Source: Elusimicrobiota bacterium (GTDB taxonomy: Bacteria; Elusimicrobiota; Elusimicrobia; UBA1565). Taken from it: DNA of 17,865 nt. This document shows, piece after piece, positions 8,866 to 15,694 of the stretch. The DNA is taken from contig DMEZ01000077.1 of NCBI GenBank assembly GCA_003450735.1, positions 4,315 to 22,179 of the forward strand. The letters run 5' to 3'. A program made the translations under genes and the position numbers. Each line of letters opens with the position of its first letter. The first letter of the stretch is position 1. A model generated the notes under the pieces. It was given only the letters and a program-made list of their open reading frames with translations. It did not search any database and was not told where the DNA came from.

Positions 8866-9723
8866 TCAGTGACTCTGGTCGAAGGACTCTTCGTCGATGC
8901 GGCGCAGCTTCAGGTAGACGGCGAGGATGGCGGTCTCCTGCCGAAGGCCCTCCCCGTCCTCGTCGAGGCGCTCGATGCGCTCGGAGAAGAGGCCCTCTTT
9001 CTTCAGGGCCGTAGGCCTGGGCAGGTCCTTCCCCCTGGAGAGGAGCAGTCCGGAGGCCCGGCGCAGGGCCTCGGCGGCGTGGCGGACCTCGGCCTGGCAG
9101 GCGGCCGCCGAGTCGAGCAGGGCGTTCTCGTAGGGATCCAAAGCCGGGGCCTTCTTGTAGCGGGCGGACGCCTTCCTGAGGACGTCCTGGGCGCGATGCA
9201 GGTCGCGCGCGCGGTCCTTGGGCCGATAGCCCGTCCGGCGGGAAGTCAGGGCCTCCTCGTCGAGCTCGGGGACGGAGAGGGACGCGGAGGAGGCGCCTTG
9301 GCGAAAAGCCTCCGCCTTGGTCTCGAGCATCTGGTCCGAGAGGAGGAGGACGTCCTGCTCGTCCTCCAGGACGGGCTGCCGGCGCGCGAGGGGCTTGAGG
9401 TCGAGCAGGGAGGCTTTGAGCTGCTGGCGCGCGTCTTGGACGAGGGCGAGGGCGTCCTCGAGGGCGGCCTGCGCGTCCCGGCCGGAGCGCTCCATCGCGG
9501 AATCGAGGCTGTTCTCCTCGGCCTCGCGAACGGCCGTGAGGATCTCCGAATCCGACGCGCCCTCCCCCTCCATCGAGCGCTGAGGGCCTTTCCTGCCGTC
9601 CAGCTCGCCGCTATAGGACTCGTCGAAGGGCTCTTCGAGGGCGGCTCCGTCTTTCGCGGAAGCCGGACAAGGCCAGCACAGCGTCGCGATCAGGAGACTA
9701 GAGCAGAGTCGGGTCTTGGTCAT
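8866..9723 (-). CDS. Exported helical protein of unknown function (285 aa)
   Basis: I do not recognise this protein. The N-terminus MTKTRLCSSLLIATLCWPCPASA-KDG reads as a type I signal peptide with cleavage after Ala23; cysteines at 16 and 19 do not form a good lipobox. The mature part is highly charged, rich in Ala, Leu, Glu, Arg and Asp, predicted mostly alpha-helical with coiled-coil-like heptads (for example 'DLHRAQDVLRKASARYKK' and 'AACQAEVRHAAEALRRASGLLLS'). No membrane segment follows the signal. The ATG lies within the end of the upstream 233-aa gene (26-base overlap), and no Shine-Dalgarno sequence is seen, so translation is probably coupled. It is the last gene of the minus-strand series. 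Confidence 0.8.
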   Translation of the reverse strand: MTKTRLCSSLLIATLCWPCPASAKDGAALEEPFDESYSGELDGRKGPQRSMEGEGASDSEILTAVREAEENSLDSAMERSGRDAQAALEDALALVQDARQQLKASLLDLKPLARRQPVLEDEQDVLLLSDQMLETKAEAFRQGASSASLSVPELDEEALTSRRTGYRPKDRARDLHRAQDVLRKASARYKKAPALDPYENALLDSAAACQAEVRHAAEALRRASGLLLSRGKDLPRPTALKKEGLFSERIERLDEDGEGLRQETAILAVYLKLRRIDEESFDQSH

Positions 9724-10399
9724 GGGCGTTGCTCAGGCGGTAGTGTAGGATCAGGCGTTCGAGCTCGACCTGGAGGGCTTCGCAATCCGCCAAGAGGCCC
9801 GAAACGGCGTCGCGGGCCTTGGCATCGTCGGCTGAAGAACGCAGCTCCCGGGCGGCTGCGGCGGTCCCGGCGGCCGCCTCCCGGGCGAGGGCCAAAGCGC
9901 GGGCCTGGGACGCCAAGAGCTCCGGGCGGCCCAGCCTGCGCTCGAGGACGGCCGTAAGGGCCTGCGCGCTCTTGAGGGCCTTGCGGCTGAGCGCCGCGTC
10001 GTAGGCGGCCCGCAAGGCCAGGATCTCGGAGGCCTGCTCGGACTGGGAGGCCGGCACCCTGGCGGCGGCGCGCACCTCGGGAGAGTCCTTGAGAGCGCGC
10101 TCCCGCGGAGCGCTCGGCGAGCCGGCATCGGCGGCCTCGGACAAGGGGCGGAAGGCGGCGAGCCGGTCTGAAAGGGCCTGGTAGGCTTCCTGGGCCCTGC
10201 GGCGCGGCGCGGCGCGGCCGGAGAAGGCCCACTCCAGCCTCTTGAGGCGGGCCTGGGAGGAGGAGAGGAGCAGGTGGACGTCCAGGAGGGCCGTCCGGGT
10301 CTGGGCGTAGGCTTGGCGGAAGACGGGCTTCAGCGACGCGTCGGCGGCCGCGGCGGGCAGGACGAAGAGGACGCAGGCCGCGCCCAGCGAGGCCCTCAA
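9698..10399 (-). CDS. Exported helical protein of unknown function (233 aa)
   Basis: Not recognised. It uses a TTG start whose bases overlap the upstream gene's TGA (TTGA), supported by AGGAG (complement of 10408-10412) eight bases before it. The first ~19 residues (LRASLGAACVLFVLPAAAA in frame, Met at initiation) form a signal peptide. The rest is Ala/Leu/Arg/Glu-rich and almost certainly all-helical, with long amphipathic stretches ('RQAYAQTRTALLDVHLLLSSSQARLKRLEWAF', and a C-terminal 'LLADCEALQVELERLILHYRL'). It resembles the downstream 285-aa protein in composition, but I see no firm sequence homology. It is likely periplasmic. It overlaps the next gene by 26 bases. Confidence 0.8.
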   Translation of the reverse strand: MRASLGAACVLFVLPAAAADASLKPVFRQAYAQTRTALLDVHLLLSSSQARLKRLEWAFSGRAAPRRRAQEAYQALSDRLAAFRPLSEAADAGSPSAPRERALKDSPEVRAAARVPASQSEQASEILALRAAYDAALSRKALKSAQALTAVLERRLGRPELLASQARALALAREAAAGTAAAARELRSSADDAKARDAVSGLLADCEALQVELERLILHYRLSNAHDQDPTLL

Positions 10400-10992
10400 G
10401 GCTTGCGCTCCTGAGACCCCTCCGAGAGGCCCTCGTCCGGCCGGACGACCCGGAGCTGCTTCTTCTCCTTCTCGTAGATGGGGGTGTGGTCCTTGAGTTG
10501 GCAGCGGCGGTAGTCCTGCTCGGAAGGATAGACCTCGAACGGCGTCCCGGGCGGGCGCGAAGCTTTCGGAAGCGTCTGGAGGACGGCGTTCCAGCGGGAG
10601 GGCAGGACGCTCCCCCAGAGGTAGAGGAGCCGCTCGTTCATCATCCGCTCGAGCCGGGCGAGGTGCCGTTCGTAGACCTCGCGGGTGAGGACCCCGTCCT
10701 TCAGGGCCTCCTTCTGATTCTTCACCAGGCTCCGGTAGAGCTTGAGCTGGCGCTGATGGAACTGGACCGCGTCCTGGTAGTGCCTGTCGATGGCTTTGGC
10801 CGCGGGGGCCTTCCCCAGGCTCTTGAGCAGGGCCGTCCGGTCCAGCGTGCGCTGGTCGTAGCGCTCCCGCCAGCGCAGGGCGCTCTCGTTGAAGACCGCC
10901 TGGGGGTCCGCCGGCGGCGCGGACGCCGGCGGCGGCGCCGGGATCGCCGCCTGAGCGGCGGCTGCCATGAGCAGGAGCTGGAGGAGGCGCAC
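10396..10992 (-). CDS. Exported protein of unknown function (198 aa)
   Basis: Not recognised. The start is GTG at 10992, one base after the upstream TAG; starting there supplies a full signal peptide (RLLQLLLMAAAAQA-A), while the next Met (residue 9) would destroy it. A Pro/Ala-rich linker (about 17-30) follows, then a helical, basic domain (about 31-155) with many Arg, Lys, Gln and Tyr ('RYDQRTLDRTALLKSLGK', 'RHYQDAVQFHQRQLKLYRSLVKNQKEAL', 'RMMNERLLYLWGSVLPSRW'). The tail has a single Cys (CQLKDHTPIYEKEKKQLRVV) and ends in charged residues. No transmembrane helix is seen beyond the signal. Its TGA overlaps the TTG of the next gene by four bases counting both codons, indicating coupling. Confidence 0.78.
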   Translation of the reverse strand: MRLLQLLLMAAAAQAAIPAPPPASAPPADPQAVFNESALRWRERYDQRTLDRTALLKSLGKAPAAKAIDRHYQDAVQFHQRQLKLYRSLVKNQKEALKDGVLTREVYERHLARLERMMNERLLYLWGSVLPSRWNAVLQTLPKASRPPGTPFEVYPSEQDYRRCQLKDHTPIYEKEKKQLRVVRPDEGLSEGSQERKP

Positions 10993-10993
10993 C

Positions 10994-11491
10994 CTATTTC
11001 TTGAACTGGGAGTTGAGCTGCTTGAGGCGCTCGGCGACCGTGGGGACCCCGAGCAGTTCCTTCTCGAAATCGAGGAACATCGCGTCGCCGATGGGAAGCT
11101 TGAGCTGGTAGCGCTTCTCGCTCGCGCTGTACTCGAATTGCGTCCCGTACACCTGGGGCTGATCGATGGCCATCAGGTAGCGGTCGAGCGTGGCGGCGAG
11201 CAGCCAGCGGGCGGTCTTGTGGCCCAGGATGGCCGAGAGCGTGGCGAGGCGGTGCGCCGTGAGGAAGTCGGCCGCGTCGTGCCCGTGCTGGAGGATGACG
11301 GAGGCGCGGTAGAGGTCCTTCATCGTGCGGATCTCGCCGAGGTCCATCATGACGTAGACCCGTTTGCGGCGCTGGGCGTCGCGCTCCTTGAGCTTGGCGA
11401 CCTCTTCGGAGGAGTCGTAGACCCGCTCGCGGTCCTTCTGGTCGTCGAGGAAGATCTCTTCCAGCTTCAGGTTATCGGTCTCTGGCGGCAT
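10994..11491 (-). CDS. Cytosolic protein of unknown function with QPQVYGTQF motif (165 aa)
   Basis: No signal peptide, unlike its neighbours. Residues 1-45 are charged and helical (KLEEIFLDDQKDRERVYDSSEEVAKLKERDAQRRKRV). A compact central domain then reads 'ASVILQHGHDAADFLTAHRLATLSAILGHKTARWLLAATLDRYLMAIDQPQVYGTQFEY'. The order QHG...AH-LA...G...A-WL-AATLDR-L...QPQ-YGTQ resembles an uncharacterised family (DUF6624-like, from memory) in which the conserved His and the final YGTQ are hallmarks; the biochemical role is unknown. The C-terminus 'LLGVPTVAERLKQLNSQFKK' is helical. The start ATG has no Shine-Dalgarno sequence but lies 10 bases after a perfect extended -10 element, so it may have its own promoter as well as read-through from the nuo operon. 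Confidence 0.82.
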   Translation of the reverse strand: MPPETDNLKLEEIFLDDQKDRERVYDSSEEVAKLKERDAQRRKRVYVMMDLGEIRTMKDLYRASVILQHGHDAADFLTAHRLATLSAILGHKTARWLLAATLDRYLMAIDQPQVYGTQFEYSASEKRYQLKLPIGDAMFLDFEKELLGVPTVAERLKQLNSQFKK

Positions 11492-11501
11492 GTCTTCGGC
11501 G

Positions 11502-11510
11502 ATTATACCA
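11502..11510 (-). promoter_or_regulatory. Extended -10 element (TGGTATAAT) before the 165-aa gene
   Basis: On the minus strand, TGGTATAAT (complement of 11502-11510) sits in the 19-base gap between the 415-aa gene's TAA and the 165-aa gene's ATG. TATAAT is a perfect -10 and the preceding TGG makes it an extended -10, which can work without a -35; no -35 match is visible 17-18 bases upstream. The expected start of transcription is at about 11495, only a few bases before the ATG, so the transcript would be almost leaderless. A chance match is possible but uncommon in DNA this GC-rich. Confidence 0.4.
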
Positions 11511-12758
11511 TTACCGGGGGGGTTTCTCCGTGTAGCCCGCCGGGACGGCCAGGTCGCCCTCCGAGACCGGCCGCGCGGCCTCGAGCCCGTGCAGCTGGGT
11601 GTAGATCTGGTAGAACGGCGTCCTGCCCGCCTCCTCGGCCTGCGCCGGGCTGGAAGCCTGCCGAGCCGGCTCCCCCTCCGCCAGCTGTCCCAAGAGGACG
11701 ACCAGGGCGCGCTGGAGGTCGTCCCGGAACGCCGGGTAGACGCTCCGCTCAGGCGTTCGGGAAGGCGCGGGGCTGGGCGTCTCGCTGACCTTCGGAAGCG
11801 GGCCGAAGGCGAAGTCCCCCCACTGGGAGCGCGTGCGTTCGTACATCGTGTTGATGTCCTTCTCCGAGCGGCGCCAGTCGATGGGCCGGAAAGCGGGCTT
11901 GGGCTTACCCCCCTTCCTGGAGAGCGGCGGGACGGGCGCCTGGGGCTTGAGGACCGGGGCTTCGACGGCCTTCGGAAGGCGGGGCGCCTCCCCCTCCGAC
12001 GCGTCCCGCCACCAGCCCACGGACAGGGCCACGGGGTAGCTGGGCAGGTCTCGCAGGCGCGAGCGCACCTCCCCGACGACCCGCTGGAGCTCGGCAGCGG
12101 GCACCTGGAGATAGGCCGCGGCCTCGCGGACCTGGTAGCGCTCGTGATCGAGCGGGGAGAGGGCCCCCCCGGTCGCCCCCCGGTAGGCGTTCTCGAAGGA
12201 GATCAGCTCGAGCAGGGTCTGCGAGAGGTGTCCCGAGATGGGGGCGACCCAGACGTCCAAGTTGAGCTGGGCCGCCACCCCGGGCCCGCCGGGGGTGGAG
12301 AGGAGGAGCTCGGCGCTGAGGCGGTAGCGCTCGCAGTCGGCCTCCAGCAGGCGGCGCACGCCCGGCATCTTCTGGAGCTTCAGGCCCTTCAGCTCGAGCC
12401 GGCGGTCGGGGGCGCCCCGCTTGAGCTTATTCTCGAGCCCCTCGGCGTAGTCGAAGGTCTCGAGGGAGGCCTTGGAGAAGGTCTTCGTCTCGGGGTAGAC
12501 CAGGATGCGCTCCCGCCGGGCCAGGTCCACGATCTGGATGAGCCTCTGCGGGTCCTCCGCGTCCCCGTCGACGTCGAGGCGGCGGGCGTAGCCGGAGACG
12601 ATGCGCATGCGGCCGCCCGAGACCTCGACCCAGCTCTTCCCGAACATCCCGTCCTCCCCGCGGCTGGTCTGGGCCTGCGAGACCTGCATGAACACGAGCC
12701 CGGCGCGAGCGGAAGCGGGGGCGAGGAGCAGGGCGCAGAGGAGGGCGGAGGCGCGCAT
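11511..12758 (-). CDS. Exported protein of unknown function, N-terminal DUF4412/LolA-like pattern (415 aa)
   Basis: A signal peptide (MRASALLCALLLAPASARA-G, cleavage near 19) is followed by a beta-rich segment (about 20-240): 'GLVFMQVSQAQ...KSWVEVSGGRMRIVSG...RLIQIVDLARRERILVYPETKTFSKASL', then 'LQKMPGVRRLLEADCERYRLSAELLLS...VAAQLNLDVWVAPISG'. The run of an altered-substrate strand, 'gGRMRI', 'iiDl.r..il.y.pe.Ktfs' and a late 'C..Y...' strand is reminiscent of DUF4412-type periplasmic proteins with a LolA-like half-barrel. This is a weak, motif-level resemblance. Residues of about 240-415 are Pro/Ser/Arg-rich and probably disordered. The ATG lies three bases after the nuoN TAG with no Shine-Dalgarno sequence, so it is probably co-transcribed with, and perhaps coupled to, nuoN. 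Confidence 0.8.
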   Translation of the reverse strand: MRASALLCALLLAPASARAGLVFMQVSQAQTSRGEDGMFGKSWVEVSGGRMRIVSGYARRLDVDGDAEDPQRLIQIVDLARRERILVYPETKTFSKASLETFDYAEGLENKLKRGAPDRRLELKGLKLQKMPGVRRLLEADCERYRLSAELLLSTPGGPGVAAQLNLDVWVAPISGHLSQTLLELISFENAYRGATGGALSPLDHERYQVREAAAYLQVPAAELQRVVGEVRSRLRDLPSYPVALSVGWWRDASEGEAPRLPKAVEAPVLKPQAPVPPLSRKGGKPKPAFRPIDWRRSEKDINTMYERTRSQWGDFAFGPLPKVSETPSPAPSRTPERSVYPAFRDDLQRALVVLLGQLAEGEPARQASSPAQAEEAGRTPFYQIYTQLHGLEAARPVSEGDLAVPAGYTEKPPR

Positions 12759-12761
12759 CGC

Positions 12762-14186
12762 CTACGGCAGCATCTCGGCCGAGATCTTCACCACCGAGAG
12801 GACCGGCTCGGGGTACACCCCGATGACGAGGACGGCGATGGCGGCGAGGGCCAGGCCCGAGAACAGGTAGAGCCCGGGGGCGACCGGGCGCTCGGTGCGG
12901 GGCGGGACGAAGAACATGCGGTAGGCGATGAGCATGTAGTAGTACACGGAGACCACGCTGTTGAGCACGGCGACCACGGCCAGGCCGTAGAAGCCGCCCT
13001 GGACCGCCGCCGCGAAGAGGGTGAACTTGCCCACGAAGCCGGCCATCGGCGGGATGCCGGCCAGGGAGAGCAGGAAGAAGGCCATCACGAGGGCGAGCCC
13101 GAAGTTGCGCTGGGCGAGCCCGTCGAAACCCTCGAGCCCGTAGCCCTCCTCGTTGCCGACGGCGATGGCCACGGCGAAGGCGCCGGTGTTCATGAACAGG
13201 TACACGAGCGAGTAGAGCAGGACGCCCTCCCGCCCGAGCGCGTCGGCGGTGACGAAGCCGATGAGCATGTAGCCCGCCTGCGCGATGGAGCTGTAGGCGA
13301 GCAGGCGCTTGACGTTGGTCTGGAAGAGGGCGGTGAGGTTCCCCACCGTCATGGTCAGCATCGCGAGGAACGAGAAGAGGGCGCTCAGCTCGAGGGCGGG
13401 GTGCGGGATGAGGCGCGTGAACACGCGCAGGAGCATCGCGAGGCCGGCCACCTTCGGGGCGATGGACAGGAAGGTCGTGACCGGGGTGGGGGCGGCCTCG
13501 TAGGCGTCGGGGACCCAGAAGTGGAAGGGCGCCATGGACACCTTGAAGCCGAAGCCGACCAGCATCAGCAGGCAGGAAAGCAGGAACATCGTGGAGGTGG
13601 CGTAGCTGTACTGCGGCACGGGCTTGAGCAGGTGCGTCGTGCCCGTCGCCCCGTAGAAGAGGGAGAGGCCGAAGACCATGACGGCCGTGGAGAAGGCGCC
13701 GAACAGGAAGTACTTGATGGCCCCCTCCGAGCTGCGCTGGTCGCCCCGCTCGAAGCCCGTCAGCACGAAGGAGGAGATGGAGATGAGCTCCAGGGCCAGG
13801 AAGACCATCACGAGGTCCACGGCGGAGACGAGCAGCATCATGCCCGCGCTGGCGAGGAGGATGAGGCCTGAGTAGGTGCCGAGGTGGTGCTCGTCCTGGC
13901 GCTTGGCGTCCACGCTGAGCAGGAGCACGAGCACCGCCGAGGCCAGCACGAGGATCTTGAAGAACACGCTCAAGGGGTCGACCGTCCAGAGCGTCCCCAC
14001 CCCCTGGTAGGCCGCCGGGTTGGACGCGCACAGCCCCAGCAGGCCGAGCCCCGCGGCCGCCGCGAGCAAAGCCAGGTGGAAGAGGACGCGGCCGTGCTTC
14101 GGCGGGATCCAGACGTCCGCGAGCATCAAAAGCAGGGCGAAGCCGCTCAGGGCGATCTCGGGGAGGAGGAGGCTCAGGTTCTCCAT
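12762..14186 (-). CDS. nuoN: NADH-quinone oxidoreductase subunit N
   Basis: 474-aa polytopic membrane protein, one of the three antiporter-like proton-pumping subunits of complex I. About 14 hydrophobic helices are evident. Key charged residues are in place: Glu133 (FLALELISISSF), Lys215 (GFGFKVSMAPFHFWVPDAYEAAPTPV), Lys245 (SIAPKVAGLAMLLR) and Lys387 (AGFVGKFTLF). The conserved 'RLLAYSSIAQAGYMLIG' helix is also present. The length is typical of NuoN. It starts four bases after the nuoM stop with no clear Shine-Dalgarno sequence, and is the last nuo gene of the series; a 415-aa exported protein follows three bases later. Confidence 0.97.
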   Translation of the reverse strand: MENLSLLLPEIALSGFALLLMLADVWIPPKHGRVLFHLALLAAAAGLGLLGLCASNPAAYQGVGTLWTVDPLSVFFKILVLASAVLVLLLSVDAKRQDEHHLGTYSGLILLASAGMMLLVSAVDLVMVFLALELISISSFVLTGFERGDQRSSEGAIKYFLFGAFSTAVMVFGLSLFYGATGTTHLLKPVPQYSYATSTMFLLSCLLMLVGFGFKVSMAPFHFWVPDAYEAAPTPVTTFLSIAPKVAGLAMLLRVFTRLIPHPALELSALFSFLAMLTMTVGNLTALFQTNVKRLLAYSSIAQAGYMLIGFVTADALGREGVLLYSLVYLFMNTGAFAVAIAVGNEEGYGLEGFDGLAQRNFGLALVMAFFLLSLAGIPPMAGFVGKFTLFAAAVQGGFYGLAVVAVLNSVVSVYYYMLIAYRMFFVPPRTERPVAPGLYLFSGLALAAIAVLVIGVYPEPVLSVVKISAEMLP

Positions 14187-14190
14187 GGGC

Positions 14191-15687
14191 TCAGCGCACC
14201 AGCTGGAACATCCCCGGGAAGAGCTTGGCCAGCGCCTCCAGCGTCGGGTTCATGAGGTCGAGGATCAGGCTCGGCCAGAGGCCGAAGAGGACCGTCAGCA
14301 CGGTCAAAGGCAGGACGCTGACGAGCTCCCGGGCGTTCATGTCGCTCAGGGAAGCCCATTTCTCGTTCAAGGGGCCCAAGAAGACCTTCTGGATCATCCG
14401 CAGGAAGAACGCCGCGGTGATCAGGATGCCGATGACCGAGAGCGAGGTGTAGAGCTTCCAGACCGGGAAGGCGCCGAGGAAGCACAGGAACTCGGAGATG
14501 AAGCCGGCCAGGCCCGGCAGACCCAGGGAGGCGAAGCAGGTCAAAGACATGAGCCCCGCGTACAGGGGGACCTTCGCTCCCAGCCCGCCGAAGGCCGAGA
14601 TGTCGCGCGTGTGGGCCCGGTCGTAGATCACCCCGACGAGGAGGAACAGCGCCCCCGTGATGAGGCCGTGGGTGATCATCTGCAGGGAGGCCCCGCTGAA
14701 GCCGGTCGGGGAGACCGCGGCCATCCCGAGCAGGGCGTAGCCCATGTGGTTGATGGAGGAGTAGGCCACCATCTTCTTCATGTCCGTCTGGGCCATGGCG
14801 CAGAGGGCCCCATAGACGATGTTGATGAAGGCGATGATGACCAAGAACGGGAGGAACCACTCGTAGCCGGCCGGGAGGATCGTGTAGCAGACCCGGAGGA
14901 GGCCGTAGACGCCCATCTTCAGCAGGACGCCCGCCAGGATGACGCTCACCCCCGTGGGGGCCTCGACGTGCGCGAGCGGCAGCCAGGTGTGGAACGGGAA
15001 GGCCGGCACCTTGACGGCGAAGCCCAGGTAGAAGGCCAGGAAGACGATGATCTGGAACTCGCGCCCGAAGGCCCCGTGGGACCGGGCCAGCTCGAGCATG
15101 TCGAAGCTGTGCGGGTTCGAGGCGAAGAAGAGGGCGAGGATGCCCAGCAGCATGAACACGCTGCCGAAGAGGGTGAACAGGAAGAACTTGATGGCCGCGT
15201 ACTCCTTCTTGGGGCCGCCCCAGATGCCGATGAGGAAGTACATGGGCACCAGGGTGAGCTCCCAGAACACGTAGAACAGGAACAGGTCCAGCGAGACGAA
15301 GACGCCGGTCATCCCGACTTCCAGGAGGAGCAGCCAGAAGTAGAACTCCTTGACCCGGACCTCGATGTTCATGGAGTAGACGGCGGCGCAGACGCTGAGC
15401 AGGGTCGTCAGCAAAACGATGGGCAAAGAGAGGCCGTCCACGCCCAGGTGGTAGTGGATGCTGAAGGAGGGGATCCAGGAGAAGCGCTCGACCATCTGCA
15501 TCGCGAGGCCCTCCGGCGCGCTCAGGGAGGGGTCGAAGGAGCGCAGGGTGAGGAGGGAGACGAGGAAGGTGAGGAGGGCCGCGCCGACGCCGACCGCCCG
15601 GGTGGCCGTCTTGTCCTCCTTCGGGATGAAGAGGAGGATCAGCGCGCCCAGGAGGGGCAGGAAGGTGACCAGCGAAAGGATGCCCAT
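14191..15687 (-). CDS. nuoM: NADH-quinone oxidoreductase subunit M
   Basis: 498-aa integral membrane proton-pumping subunit of complex I, normal length. Diagnostic segments include 'FYVFWELTLVPMYFLIGIWGG' with Glu143, 'FAVKVPAFPFHTWLPLAHVEAPTGVSVILAGVLLKMGVYGLLR' with Lys226 and Lys257, 'KKMVAYSSINHMGYALLG', 'MITHGLITGALFLLVGVIYDRAHTRDISAFGGL', and 'GLPGLAGFISEFLCFLG' with Glu399. These correspond to the glutamate/lysine pair, central lysine and terminal glutamate of E. coli NuoM. A GAGG lies about 11 bases before the ATG. It follows nuoL by seven bases and precedes nuoN by four. Confidence 0.98.
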   Translation of the reverse strand: MGILSLVTFLPLLGALILLFIPKEDKTATRAVGVGAALLTFLVSLLTLRSFDPSLSAPEGLAMQMVERFSWIPSFSIHYHLGVDGLSLPIVLLTTLLSVCAAVYSMNIEVRVKEFYFWLLLLEVGMTGVFVSLDLFLFYVFWELTLVPMYFLIGIWGGPKKEYAAIKFFLFTLFGSVFMLLGILALFFASNPHSFDMLELARSHGAFGREFQIIVFLAFYLGFAVKVPAFPFHTWLPLAHVEAPTGVSVILAGVLLKMGVYGLLRVCYTILPAGYEWFLPFLVIIAFINIVYGALCAMAQTDMKKMVAYSSINHMGYALLGMAAVSPTGFSGASLQMITHGLITGALFLLVGVIYDRAHTRDISAFGGLGAKVPLYAGLMSLTCFASLGLPGLAGFISEFLCFLGAFPVWKLYTSLSVIGILITAAFFLRMIQKVFLGPLNEKWASLSDMNARELVSVLPLTVLTVLFGLWPSLILDLMNPTLEALAKLFPGMFQLVR

Positions 15688-15694
15688 GTCGTTT

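Noticed and set aside
11490..13871. 793-codon plus-strand open frame across the 415-aa gene and nuoN
   Set aside because: It covers two real minus-strand genes. The translation is rich in Gly, Glu, His and Arg with no motif; a GC-bias artefact.
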